Part shown: positions 1 through 8,345 of the stretch, in pieces | How positions within the stretch are numbered: the first letter of the stretch is position 1 | Layout: each line of letters starts with the position of its first letter | Translations under genes and position numbers: made by a program | Notes under the pieces: model-generated | What the model saw: only the letters and a program-made list of their open reading frames with translations | What the model was told of the DNA's origin: nothing | The model's database searches: none | Assembly (NCBI GenBank): GCA_001898225.1 | Contig: MKTJ01000015.1 | Coordinates: 1 to 64,000, forward strand | DNA from: Chloroflexi bacterium 54-19 | GTDB taxonomy: Bacteria; Chloroflexota; Chloroflexia; Chloroheliales; Chloroheliaceae | DNA: 64,000 nucleotides | Reading direction: 5' to 3'

Positions 1-366
1 TCAATGTCCATAGGAGGTTAATCCTTTAATCTTGTTGGATCAGGGGAAGCTTGCAAACCGGTTACACGAAGTAGCAACTGCCTGTTGGGATATATTTTTA
101 CCGTTGTTATGAAGGTTGGGAAAGGCGGCAAATCGCTTTTTCTTGATTAACTGTGTTGGCAATTAATTATTAATATTGTATACATAATGCAAAAGAAAGT
201 CAATAATCCCAGACTCAATGCACACCTGGGCACGCTCAAAAAAGGCTTTTTTGCTCTTTAGATTGGCTCAATTTGCCAGTGGAAAAAGTATTGGTAAATA
301 AAAGGCCGAATAAGAATTTTTGAGGAAATCGCCTGGTTGTAGCATGTACGACCAGGCGATTGATTT
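1..366. other. Intergenic AT-rich flank, no gene seen
   Basis: No convincing coding region or RNA gene is visible between the window edge and the end of the MFS gene. The only clear structure is the hairpin at 330-358, listed separately. Any gene upstream lies outside the window. Confidence 0.5.
330..358 (-). terminator. Hairpin downstream of the MFS gene
   Basis: Arms 330-341 and 347-358 pair over 12 bp (one G-T wobble) around the 5-base loop GCATG. It begins 9 bases past the stop of the minus-strand MFS gene. The following minus-strand sequence is only moderately T-rich, so it is a probable rather than textbook intrinsic terminator. Confidence 0.55.
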
Positions 367-1560
367 TCAGGCGACTTCGCTCACAACCGGGGCCGGCTCG
401 GCAGAAGGCTGGACCTGTCCCCCAAACAAAAGCATGGTCAGGGCCGCCACGCAGAGCAAACTCAAGGCCCCTCGTAAGCTCACCAGTTCGGCTACTCCCC
501 CAATCAGGGGTGGGCCCAGCAGGCCCCCGGAGTAGCCCACCGTCGCCATGGCCGAAATGGCCCGGCCCGGCGAAACATGGGGGTTGCGGGCGGCTGCCGT
601 AATGACCAGGGGGAAGGGGCTGGCGATACCTGCCCCGATCAGGGCGCACCCGGCGATAGCCAGGTAGGGCCACGGGCTCGCAACAAAGAGGATGAGGCCG
701 GCGAAGGTCAACAATCCACCGTAGCGGACCATCCGGGCCGGTCCTAAACGCACCGTTATCCAGTCACCGGTCAGGCGGGCTATCGTCATAAACAGGCTAA
801 AAGCGATAAAACCGGCGGCGGCTTCAGTGGGTGGGCTGCCCAGGGTTTCGCGCAAATAGACCGCGCTCCAGTCGCCAATAGCTCCTTCGAGAAGTAGCGC
901 GCAAAAAGCCAGCAGCCCCAGCAGCACCAGGGAACGGGGCAACAAGACGAAAGAGTGTTTTTCGGTGGTAGCAGGGCGTTCTTCCTTGATTAACCAGTTC
1001 TGGGCCACGGTGCTGCCCACCAGCACAAAAAGGGCGCTCCCCAGGAAGTGCCATTCCACCGGCACGCCGTGTCCGGCCAGGAAGCCCCCAATCGTGGCCG
1101 CGACAAGGCTTGCCACGCTCCAGGTGCCGTGAAAAAAGGACATTATCGGGCGACCGTAGAGTTTTTCAACCAGGGCCGCCTGGGAGTTCATGGCGACATC
1201 AAGGCCCCCGGCCATCACACCGTAAAAGAACAACAGGACGGTCAAGGCCAGCATGTTTGGCGCTAAACCCATGAGAGGAAACAGGAAACACCAGAGTATC
1301 GCGATGGCATAGGTCATAATCTTGCTGCCGAATTTACCGAGCAGCCAGCCGACCAAAAACTGCCCCGCAATGGCCCCTACCGGAGAACCCAATAGCGCCA
1401 GTCCCAACTCACCGTCGGACAGCTTGAGCTGATTTTTAACATCGGGTATACGGACAACCCAGGCGGCGGATAATAAGCCGTGCAGCATAAAAAAGGCGAT
1501 AACCGCCCGGCGGGCTTCCCGCACGTAGGCTGCCGGACGAACGGGCGAAGAATTGGACAT
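367..1560 (-). CDS. MFS transporter
   Basis: A hydrophobic protein of about 397 aa with the alternating helices of a 12-TM major facilitator. The N-terminal region has the helix 1-2 pattern of sugar/drug MFS proteins (AAWVVRIPDVKNQL) and a loop motif near GKFGSK after helix 2. It should export or import a small molecule at the cytoplasmic membrane; the substrate cannot be read from sequence. I place the start at the ATG at 1560 because AGAGGAG lies 5 bases upstream; a GTG five codons earlier (1575) has no such site. It is divergent from the GH32 gene, with about 330 bp between the starts, so sugar transport is possible but unproven. The C-terminal tail is short and polar. Confidence 0.85.
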   Translation of the reverse strand: MSNSSPVRPAAYVREARRAVIAFFMLHGLLSAAWVVRIPDVKNQLKLSDGELGLALLGSPVGAIAGQFLVGWLLGKFGSKIMTYAIAILWCFLFPLMGLAPNMLALTVLLFFYGVMAGGLDVAMNSQAALVEKLYGRPIMSFFHGTWSVASLVAATIGGFLAGHGVPVEWHFLGSALFVLVGSTVAQNWLIKEERPATTEKHSFVLLPRSLVLLGLLAFCALLLEGAIGDWSAVYLRETLGSPPTEAAAGFIAFSLFMTIARLTGDWITVRLGPARMVRYGGLLTFAGLILFVASPWPYLAIAGCALIGAGIASPFPLVITAAARNPHVSPGRAISAMATVGYSGGLLGPPLIGGVAELVSLRGALSLLCVAALTMLLFGGQVQPSAEPAPVVSEVA

Positions 1561-1891
1561 CAAGACTCCTCTCACGCGGGGTGAGACCAGGGATATTTGG
1601 GATTCCGGTATTTAAATGCGGTATCTATTATAAACTATTTACCGCAAATTATATGGGTCGGGCAAAATAATGGAACGTTCAAACCAGGTAGCGGTGCCGG
1701 TTGTGAGAAATCACCCGGAAGTATAAACTGGAGCCTGGTGTATTCCCCTCGGAGTAAGAAAATCCACCAGTTAGAGCAAAGGTGACCGCAGTAAGAGGCT
1801 AATTTCCGCCGGGTGTTTTGTTCAGGCCGGTATTGAAATTAGTAAGGAGATCGAAAAGTAATCTTATATCGAAAACGATGAGGATTTCATT
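1561..1891. promoter_or_regulatory. Divergent intergenic region, MFS / GH32
   Basis: This 331-bp region separates two divergent genes and must hold both promoters. It is AT-rich around 1605-1670. I could not assign a specific operator or a clean -35/-10 pair. Confidence 0.4.
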
Positions 1892-3337
1892 ATGGAAGTG
1901 TATTCTCAGTGGTCCGCAAATGAAGAGAGAGCCACGCTAAAGGGCAAGTTCGCCAACGACCGCCACCGGCCTGTTTATCACTTTATCCCACCCCACAACT
2001 GGATGAATGACCCCAACGGTCTGATCCAGTGGCAGGGCCTTTACCACATGTTTTACCAGTACAATCCCCTGGTTGCTGACGGTGGGGTGATACTGTGGGG
2101 CCACGCGGTCAGTTCCGACATGCTTCACTGGACCGATTTACCGGTCGCGCTCGAACCGACCCCCGGCACTGCCGACGCCGGGGGCTGCTGGTCGGGGATA
2201 ACCCTTGATAACGGCGGCGTACCCACCATAATTTATACCGGTAAGAATGGCCGCTCCGAATTGCCCTGCGTGGCGACCAGCCAGGATAACCTGGTTACCT
2301 GGCAGAAATACGAGGGCAACCCGGTTATTGCCACCCCACCCGCCGAATCGGTTGGGACCGACTTCCGCGACCACACCGTCTGGCGCGAGGGCGATACCTG
2401 GTATATGGGTATCGGGACCGGGCTAAAAGGTGGTGGCGGCGCGGTCATGCTTTTCAGTTCGCCCGACCTTTATCACTGGACCTATCTTCACCCGCTCTAC
2501 CAGGGCGACGCCGGGGTTGATAGGGAAGTCTACGAATGTCCCAGCTTTTTCCCGCTAGGCGACAAACACGTCCTTATCTTTTCTTCGACTACCCGGAGTT
2601 ACCCGGTTGCTTACATAGGTACCTATGCCGATCACAAGTTTACGCCGGAAATTGAAGAGCGCATGGATTACGGTAGCAACTCTTTCTATGCACCCCAGAC
2701 CTTCGAGGATGAAAAGGGGCGGCGGGTGATGTGGAGTTGGCTCCGGGAGACCCGCAGCCGCGAGGAACATAGAGCGGCGAATTGGGCCGGGGTCATGACC
2801 ATGCCGATTCTGATTACCCACAACGAGGCCGGGGAAATTTGCTACTCTTTTGCCCCGGAGACTGAAGCCCTGCGCGGCGCGAACCTGGAATTTGGCGAAC
2901 AAACCGTCAGCGGCGATACCCTGCTTGACACCTTGCAGGGCGATTCGCTGGAGCTTAAAGCCGAGTTTCAGCCCGGCAGCGCGACCGGTTTCGGCCTTAT
3001 CCTGCGGTCTAGTCCTGACGGCTCCGAGCAAACCCGGTTAGGCTATGACGTTAATACCGGAAGGCTTTACCTTGATGTCACCCGCTCGAACAGCGAAAAG
3101 GCCGGAGAGGTTTCCCCGGAAGTCCCGGCTTATATCCTGGAACCTGGTCAGTCTTTACGGTTCCACGTCTACCTCGACCGCTCGGTCATCGAGGTGAGTG
3201 TGAATGACCGCATCTACATGTCGGGACGGGTCTACCCCTCCCGCCCGGATAGCCTGGGAGTGGGTGTTTTCGCCACGGGCGGAGAGGCCACTTTGAAAAA
3301 ATTGGAAGCGTGGCAAATCGGCTCCATCTGGGAATAG
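1892..3337 (+). CDS. Glycoside hydrolase family 32 (beta-fructosidase/levanase type)
   Basis: A hydrolase of beta-fructofuranosides such as sucrose, inulin or levan. The N-terminal five-bladed propeller carries the GH32 signatures: WMNDPNG with the nucleophile Asp40, FRDHTVW with the transition-state-stabilising Asp160, and EVYECPSFF with the acid/base Glu215. In the second block the usual RDP reads RDH. A C-terminal beta-sandwich (about residues 330-481) follows, ending with the family pattern around LDRSVIEVSVN. No signal peptide is visible, so the enzyme is probably cytoplasmic, which favours sucrose or small fructo-oligosaccharides (inference). Length, 481 aa, is typical. The ATG has GAGG about 10 bases upstream. 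The divergent MFS gene could supply substrate. Confidence 0.93.
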   Translation: MEVYSQWSANEERATLKGKFANDRHRPVYHFIPPHNWMNDPNGLIQWQGLYHMFYQYNPLVADGGVILWGHAVSSDMLHWTDLPVALEPTPGTADAGGCWSGITLDNGGVPTIIYTGKNGRSELPCVATSQDNLVTWQKYEGNPVIATPPAESVGTDFRDHTVWREGDTWYMGIGTGLKGGGGAVMLFSSPDLYHWTYLHPLYQGDAGVDREVYECPSFFPLGDKHVLIFSSTTRSYPVAYIGTYADHKFTPEIEERMDYGSNSFYAPQTFEDEKGRRVMWSWLRETRSREEHRAANWAGVMTMPILITHNEAGEICYSFAPETEALRGANLEFGEQTVSGDTLLDTLQGDSLELKAEFQPGSATGFGLILRSSPDGSEQTRLGYDVNTGRLYLDVTRSNSEKAGEVSPEVPAYILEPGQSLRFHVYLDRSVIEVSVNDRIYMSGRVYPSRPDSLGVGVFATGGEATLKKLEAWQIGSIWE

Positions 3338-3364
3338 GTTTTCCCTGAACCCTGGAACTAAAAA

Positions 3365-3399
3365 CCCCGGCCCGGAATTTCCGAGCCGGGTTTTGTTTA
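3365..3399. terminator. Intrinsic terminator between convergent genes
   Basis: A GC-rich hairpin (CCCGGC...GCCGGG arms, one internal mismatch, small AT loop) ends near 3390 and is followed by TTTTGTTT on the plus strand. It lies 28 bases after the GH32 stop and before the end of the opposing GNAT gene. Confidence 0.8.
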
Positions 3400-3432
3400 G
3401 CAATTTCCAGGACGCGCTGCTGAATAACCCGT

Positions 3433-3891
3433 TCAAAGCGCCTGGTCGAGAATGAGCATTTCGGTGCATTGGAGGCCGTTTTCGAAGATGGGCTCCTTGT
3501 AATTGTCGATAAAGAAGTTGCGAATGACCGAGCGAAAGCGGAACCCGGCTTTCTGATAGAAAAACAGCACCGGCAGGCTGGAATTGCCGGTCCCGACCAT
3601 CAGGGTATGGTATCCCTGCTTTTGTCCAAAGCTTTTAGCTTTTGCCAGGAGTTGCTTGCCATAGCCCTTGTTCTGGGCTTGCTCGGATACGGCGATATTC
3701 TTAATTTCAAGGGTCTGGGGGTCGTGTTCGAGCAAGAGCATAACCCCGGCCAGTTCCGCCTCCTCGTAAAGAGCGAAAAGCCAGCCCTGGTCGAGATAAG
3801 CCCGGACTACCGCTTCTTCCGGGTCGGCCAGCATCAGTAAATCGAGGTAATCCTCGCGGTTTCCCTCTACCAGCCCAATTTGTGTAGACAT
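3433..3891 (-). CDS. GNAT family N-acetyltransferase
   Basis: A 152-aa protein covering a complete GNAT fold. Visible elements are the beta-4 strand IKNIAVSEQAQNKGYGKQLL, which holds the acetyl-CoA pyrophosphate-binding Q-x-x-G-x-G/K pattern, and the C-terminal FFYQKAGFRF motif. It should transfer an acetyl group from acetyl-CoA to an amine; the acceptor is unknown. The start ATG at 3891 has GGGGAT just upstream, with rather short spacing. The gene is monocistronic and convergent with the GH32 gene. Assignment to the fold is firm, the specific role is not. Confidence 0.88.
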   Translation of the reverse strand: MSTQIGLVEGNREDYLDLLMLADPEEAVVRAYLDQGWLFALYEEAELAGVMLLLEHDPQTLEIKNIAVSEQAQNKGYGKQLLAKAKSFGQKQGYHTLMVGTGNSSLPVLFFYQKAGFRFRSVIRNFFIDNYKEPIFENGLQCTEMLILDQAL

Positions 3892-4215
3892 ATCCCCAAA
3901 ACGCTATCCTTTCAGGCAGTACCAGTATTAATTCACTACTAGAGTCATCCCATTTTAGCATTGAAATTGAATAATGCGCCGGGTAAGTTTCAGGCTGTCC
4001 GGGTCAGGTTGAGAGTTTCTGAAAATAAACTCATTCGAGGTTTGCCCGGTTTCACAAGGTTCTCATCAAATTTTTTTAAACTTCCCACTGAACGCTTCTA
4101 AATAGATTTCTCACCCTGGTTGCTTTCCAGAAAAACCTGAACCTTTTGTGGACAGAGGCTCGAAACCCTGACCCGTTTATGACACAACAAGTAATGTTGA
4201 AAAAGTGGTGAAACA
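3892..4215. promoter_or_regulatory. Divergent intergenic region before the sugar-nucleotide operon
   Basis: These 324 bp separate the GNAT gene (minus) from the Gfo/Idh/MocA gene (plus) and should contain promoters for both. I see AT-rich stretches around 4060-4110 but no operator I can name. Confidence 0.4.
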
Positions 4216-5334
4216 ATGAGCGAAAAAATTAAGGTAGGAGTAATTGGTGTTGGAAACATGGGCGAACGGCATTGCAGGGTCTACTCGACCCTGCCGCATG
4301 TCCAACTGGTAGGGGTTAGCGACTTATCCGAAAGCCGGGGCCGCCAGATTCAGGAGAAATATGAGGTCCAATATTTCCAGGATTTCAAGAAATTGCTCCA
4401 GTTAGTTGACGTGGTCAGCCTGGCGACAACCACCCCCGGCCATTATCCGCTCGGTATGGAGTGTTTGCGACATGGCAAGCATCTCCTGGTTGAAAAACCC
4501 CTGGCCCTTACGGTCCAACAGGCCCAGGAACTGGTGGCAACGGCTCATGCCGAAAACCTGTTGTTAATGGTTGGTCATATCGAAAGATACAACCCCGCTT
4601 TTAAGGAATTGCAATCTTTGCTGGCTTCCCACCAGTCCGAGGAACCGGTCGCCATGAACATTCGCCGCCTCAGCCCGTTCGATGGCAGCCAGACCGATGT
4701 AGATGTGGTCAGCGATTTAATGATTCACGACCTCGATATGGTCCTGAAAATGACCGGGCGGGTGCCGGATGCGATTGAAACTTTTGGCCGGAGCGTCTTT
4801 ACTAAAACGGTTGACCACGCCGTGGCGACCCTCTACTACAAAGATGGTCCGGTGGTTACCCTGACCGCCTCACGCGTAACGCAGCAGAAAATCCGGGCCA
4901 TCGAGGTCACCACTTCCGAGTCGTATATCGAAACCGACCTGCTGCATAAAAACCTTTCGATTCACCGCCGTTTCGTTCCTCACTACTCGAACCGGGGGAA
5001 CCCCAGTTACCGGCAGGAGGATTTTATCGAACGCATCTTTGTACCAAGCACCGAACCATTGCAACTCGAACTGGCCGATTTTATCCAGTCGATTCGCAAG
5101 AGTACTACTCCCCAGGTAAGCGGCAGTGATGGCCTGGCAGCATTGGTGCTGGCCCTGGAAATCCGGCGAAAAATCGAGGAGAAACTTGGGGAGACCAGCG
5201 AAACGGAGCAAATACCCCTGGTTGCGGACGAAGCCTGGCGAAAGATAACCATCCATTCCACCCCGGTTTTGCCGATGGGATTTCACCACCAGAACGCCGC
5301 GACCCGCTTGCCCTCGTTGATTTCTAATAAGTAA
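4216..5334 (+). CDS. Gfo/Idh/MocA family sugar-nucleotide dehydrogenase (WlbA/GnnA-like)
   Basis: An NAD(P)-dependent oxidoreductase. The N-terminal Rossmann fold begins with VGVIGVGNMGERH (residues about 7-19). The EKP motif sits in LLVEKPLAL, and VGHIERYNPAF and SDLMIHDLDMVL carry the catalytic-domain signatures of members acting on UDP-HexNAc or UDP-HexNAc uronate. By analogy with WlbA/WbpB and GnnA it would oxidise the 3-hydroxyl of UDP-GlcNAcA or UDP-GlcNAc to a 3-keto sugar for transamination. It heads an operon with a GT2, a UDP-HexNAc 2-epimerase and two SMR-like proteins. The DegT aminotransferase and WbpD-like acetyltransferase that would complete the pathway lie 16 kb away. Length, 372 aa, is slightly long because of a C-terminal tail. 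Substrate is inferred. Confidence 0.9.
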   Translation: MSEKIKVGVIGVGNMGERHCRVYSTLPHVQLVGVSDLSESRGRQIQEKYEVQYFQDFKKLLQLVDVVSLATTTPGHYPLGMECLRHGKHLLVEKPLALTVQQAQELVATAHAENLLLMVGHIERYNPAFKELQSLLASHQSEEPVAMNIRRLSPFDGSQTDVDVVSDLMIHDLDMVLKMTGRVPDAIETFGRSVFTKTVDHAVATLYYKDGPVVTLTASRVTQQKIRAIEVTTSESYIETDLLHKNLSIHRRFVPHYSNRGNPSYRQEDFIERIFVPSTEPLQLELADFIQSIRKSTTPQVSGSDGLAALVLALEIRRKIEEKLGETSETEQIPLVADEAWRKITIHSTPVLPMGFHHQNAATRLPSLISNK

Positions 5335-5368
5335 GTAAGAAAAGGTCCGCGCCAGGAGGAGAGGTATT

Positions 5369-6142
5369 TTGAAATTATCCATTGTAATCCCCTGCTATAA
5401 CGAGGCTCTGAACGTGCCTGGCCTGAAAAAAGATTTGTGGCCGGTGGTGCAAGACCTTAAAAAGACCTCGCCGTGGTCCGAGGTGGAAGTAATTTTCGTG
5501 GATGATGGCAGCAAAGACGAAACTGTGGAACTCTTAAGGCGCGCCTTCGAGGGTTTCAGCGAGGTTACTTTGCTGCGCCACCCCCAGAACCAGGGATTGG
5601 GGGCTGCCTTGCGTACCGGGTTTGAGGCTTGCACCGGGGATGTGGTGGTTACCACCGATAGCGACGCGACCTATGCCTTCTCGGAAATCCCGCCTCTCCT
5701 TAACCGTCTTACCAAGGACGTGGATATTGTCACGGCCTCACCTTACCACCCTGACGGCGGCATTGATAATGTGCCGCGCTACCGGATTTTCCTGAGCAAA
5801 GGGGCTTCCGCGATGTACCGGGTGCTGGTAAACCCGAAACTGCATACCTATACCAGCATGTTCCGGGCCTACCGCCGCCCGGTGCTGGTCAAGGCCCGGC
5901 ACGAACATAACGGGTTTCTGGGCGTAACCGAAATCCTGGTCCGGGCCATGCTGGATGGGGCTAAAGTGGCCGAACATCCCTGCCGCTTACGGGTCCGTCA
6001 CTACGGCCAGTCCAAGGCCAAAGTTGCCAGTATCACCCGGTCGCATTTGAAGTTCCAGGGGCGGGTGTTGCTCTACCGGTTATCGAGCCTGGTGGGGCGG
6101 GGCCATTTGAGCTTTACTACCAAAGGAAATCGCGGCCAATGA
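5369..6142 (+). CDS. Family 2 glycosyltransferase, dolichol-P-mannose-synthase/ArnC-like
   Basis: A GT-A fold transferase that probably loads a sugar onto undecaprenyl phosphate. SIVIPCYNEALNV opens the nucleotide-binding domain; FVDDGSKDET and the DSDATYAF block supply the aspartates that bind metal and UDP. At 257 aa it lacks C-terminal TM helices, like soluble DPM1-type enzymes. The start is TTG at 5369: a strong AGGAGGAG lies 7-14 bases upstream and the signature strand begins at residue 3. The next gene overlaps its stop by 4 bp, so translation is coupled. With the ArnE/ArnF-like pair three genes downstream, the context suggests synthesis and flipping of a lipid-linked monosaccharide. 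Confidence 0.9.
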   Translation: MKLSIVIPCYNEALNVPGLKKDLWPVVQDLKKTSPWSEVEVIFVDDGSKDETVELLRRAFEGFSEVTLLRHPQNQGLGAALRTGFEACTGDVVVTTDSDATYAFSEIPPLLNRLTKDVDIVTASPYHPDGGIDNVPRYRIFLSKGASAMYRVLVNPKLHTYTSMFRAYRRPVLVKARHEHNGFLGVTEILVRAMLDGAKVAEHPCRLRVRHYGQSKAKVASITRSHLKFQGRVLLYRLSSLVGRGHLSFTTKGNRGQ

Positions 6143-7287
6143 TAAACCGAACGCTGCTGGTAGTGCTGGGTACCCGGCCCGAAATTATTAAACTATCCCC
6201 CCTGCTTTCGCGCTTGCACGAGGTTTGCGACCGGGTGGTGGTCGTGCATTCCGGCCAGCATTATTCCTACGAAATGGATGCCCTTTTCTTCGAGGAATTG
6301 GGGCTTGCTTCCCCCCGGTACCGCCTCAATGTCGGGGCAGCGGGTCTGGGGCCGGGGGAACAGACTGCCCGGATGCTGGCCGGGCTAGAGCCGATTATCA
6401 AACGGGAACAGCCTGCTCTGACTCTGGTCCAGGGCGATACCAATACCACCCTGGCCGGGACCCTGGCTTCGGTGAAGTTGGGCGTACCGGTGATGCACCT
6501 CGAAGCGGGTTGCCGGTCTTTTAACCGGGCGATGCCGGAAGAACTGAACCGGGTAATGGTAGACCATGTGGCCCGCTGGTTGTTGGCCCCGGACGAAACG
6601 GCCAGGCTGAACCTGGTGGCGGAAGGTTGCCAGCACCAGGCCGAAATTCATGTGGTGGGTTCGACCGGTCTGGAAGCGTGCCGCCGGGCCGCCCCTCTCG
6701 CCTCTCGCCGTCCCCTGCTCGAAGAATTGAAATTAATCCCCGGCGGCTATCTTGCCATGACCTTGCACCGGGCCGAAAACACTACTCCCGAAATTTTACC
6801 CGGACTGGTAAGGGTCATTAACGGCCTGGCGGCGGACTGCCCGGTGGTCTTTCCGGTCCATCCCAGGACGGGCGCTATGCTCGACAAGTTGGGCTTAATT
6901 CTTTCTTCCGGGGTAATCCAGCTAAAACCGCTCGGTTATCTCGATATGCTGGGCTTGATGATTGGGGCCAAAGCGGTCCTGACCGATTCGGGCGGGTTGC
7001 AGGAGGAAGCGGCGGTGCTGGGCCGCCCGGTCCTGGTTTTAAGACAGGAGACCGAATGGAGTTACCTGGTCGAGAGCGGAAAAGCGGTCCTGGTGGGAAA
7101 TACTTTTCCGACAACGCTGGAAAAGTGCCGGTACTACCTGCAACCGGGTAACCTGCTAACCCTTGAAGAAGCCAGAATCCCGGTCCCTGCGGATATTTCA
7201 GGCTCAATTCTAAAAATTATTGCCGAGTTTTTTAACAGGAATACCAATTTAGTTACAAACGGAAGGGGAGACCTTGTTAAAGTTTAA
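6139..7287 (+). CDS. wecB: UDP-N-acetylglucosamine 2-epimerase, non-hydrolysing (WecB/WbpI family)
   Basis: Catalyses C2 epimerisation of a UDP-HexNAc-type sugar (UDP-GlcNAc to UDP-ManNAc, or the 2,3-diacetamido uronate version). The N-terminus VVLGTRPEIIKLSPLL is diagnostic. QGDTNTTLAG, HLEAGCRSF...PEELNR, TLHRAENT, FPVHPRT and LTDSGGLQEEA are the ordered family blocks. Length, 382 aa, is normal. The E-A-G-C-R-S-F wording resembles WbpI-type enzymes more than the E-A-G-L-R-T of classical WecB (judged by eye), so the substrate may be UDP-GlcNAc(3NAc)A. It overlaps the upstream GT2 by 4 bp and the downstream SMR gene by 14 bp, all in one operon. Confidence 0.92.
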   Translation: MINRTLLVVLGTRPEIIKLSPLLSRLHEVCDRVVVVHSGQHYSYEMDALFFEELGLASPRYRLNVGAAGLGPGEQTARMLAGLEPIIKREQPALTLVQGDTNTTLAGTLASVKLGVPVMHLEAGCRSFNRAMPEELNRVMVDHVARWLLAPDETARLNLVAEGCQHQAEIHVVGSTGLEACRRAAPLASRRPLLEELKLIPGGYLAMTLHRAENTTPEILPGLVRVINGLAADCPVVFPVHPRTGAMLDKLGLILSSGVIQLKPLGYLDMLGLMIGAKAVLTDSGGLQEEAAVLGRPVLVLRQETEWSYLVESGKAVLVGNTFPTTLEKCRYYLQPGNLLTLEEARIPVPADISGSILKIIAEFFNRNTNLVTNGRGDLVKV

Positions 7288-7849
7288 GCTGGCACGCTTG
7301 CGCGGCCCCTCTATCGCCGAAACCGGCCTGGACCTGAAACTGAGCGCCACCGAGGTGGAGCCCCCCTCGCTTGAGCAACCCAAAAGCGATAAAGTTGCCC
7401 TGCCCGGTAGTTTTCAGGCTACCCTCAAAGGGCGCTTGAAATTGTTGGCCCCTGTCCTCATCAGTGTAATCCTGAGTATGGTCGGCCAACTGATTTTGAA
7501 ACGCGGCATGTCCGACCTGGGGCCGGTTTCTTTTACAACCCGGAGTCTGCCGGAAATTATCTGGTCGATTGCTACCGACCCCTTTATTATCGTCGGGATG
7601 GTAATTTACGCCGTAAGCGTACTGTACTGGCTGGTCGGGCTCAGCCGGGTGCCGTTGAGTTACGCCTATCCCTTTATCAGCCTGAGTTACGTTCTGATTC
7701 TGGGGGCTTCTTTCTTTTTATTGGGCGAGCATCTTAGCCTGTTACGCATAGGCGGGGTGCTGGTTATTTGCCTGGGCGTCCTTCTGGTGGCTTTCAGCAA
7801 TCCCTCGGATAATACCAACCATACCAAAGGTGAGGGGGTCAAACCGTGA
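7274..7849 (+). CDS. EamA/SMR-type small transporter with N-terminal extension (ArnE/ArnF-like)
   Basis: A 191-aa protein. About 55 hydrophilic N-terminal residues precede four TM helices: SVILSMVGQLILKRG, IIVGMVIYAVSVLYWLVGL, PFISLSYVLILGASFFLL and IGGVLVICLGVLLVAF. The arrangement, with P-L-S-Y-A-Y-P after helix 2 and G-E-H-L before helix 4, is that of four-helix EamA/SMR proteins such as ArnE/ArnF, which flip undecaprenyl-phosphate aminoarabinose. The start is a TTG overlapping the epimerase end, with GGGGAG upstream. The following gene is a shorter paralogue sharing a GTGA overlap, so the two probably work as a heterodimer. The extension is unusual for the family. The lipid-sugar role is inferred from context. 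Confidence 0.82.
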   Translation: MLKFKLARLRGPSIAETGLDLKLSATEVEPPSLEQPKSDKVALPGSFQATLKGRLKLLAPVLISVILSMVGQLILKRGMSDLGPVSFTTRSLPEIIWSIATDPFIIVGMVIYAVSVLYWLVGLSRVPLSYAYPFISLSYVLILGASFFLLGEHLSLLRIGGVLVICLGVLLVAFSNPSDNTNHTKGEGVKP

Positions 7850-8217
7850 GTATATTCTTTCCTATCCTGATGAGTTCAATCCTGGGGGTAACCGGCCAGC
7901 TTCTTCTAAAGGTCGGTATGTCAAAAATGGGCAGTGTCTCTATTGGGGGCGGCGGTTCGCGGGTGGTCGGGTTAGTCCGGTCGTTAGCCACCAATTTTTA
8001 TGTCGTAGGCGGTCTGGCGGTCTTTGGTTCGGGGGTCTTTTTCTGGCTGGTGGCCCTGAGCCTGGCTCCGCTTAGCTATACTTATCCCTTTGCCAGCCTG
8101 AGTTACGCCCTGATTGCCGTAACCTCTTTTTTCCTGCTTCACGAAAAGATTGGCTGGTTGCGGTTGGCCGGGATTCTAACGATTTGCACCGGGGTCTTAC
8201 TGGTAGCGCTCAGTTAA
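7846..8217 (+). CDS. EamA/SMR-type small transporter (partner subunit)
   Basis: A 123-aa, four-TM protein clearly homologous to the C-terminal part of the preceding gene: both have G-Q-L-L/I-L-K near the N-terminus, then F-W-L-V-A-L-S...P-L-S-Y-(T/A)-Y-P-F, and end in a G-V-L-L-V-A-(L/F)-S helix. The GTG start overlaps the upstream stop by 4 bp, and GAGGGGG lies about 9 bases upstream. SMR-type proteins of this size act as dimers, and two adjacent unequal genes imply an asymmetric pair. It is the last gene of the 4216-8217 operon. Confidence 0.84.
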   Translation: MSIFFPILMSSILGVTGQLLLKVGMSKMGSVSIGGGGSRVVGLVRSLATNFYVVGGLAVFGSGVFFWLVALSLAPLSYTYPFASLSYALIAVTSFFLLHEKIGWLRLAGILTICTGVLLVALS

Positions 8218-8345
8218 GGGGGAATTCCTCTTTTTAAGTGGGAGGGCTGCGATTGGCGAAATAACCCGACTCGTTCTAAAATAACGTTCATACAAGTTGT
8301 ACCATTCAAATTCCGACCGGCTCGGGTTACCGGTTGTCTATTAGC

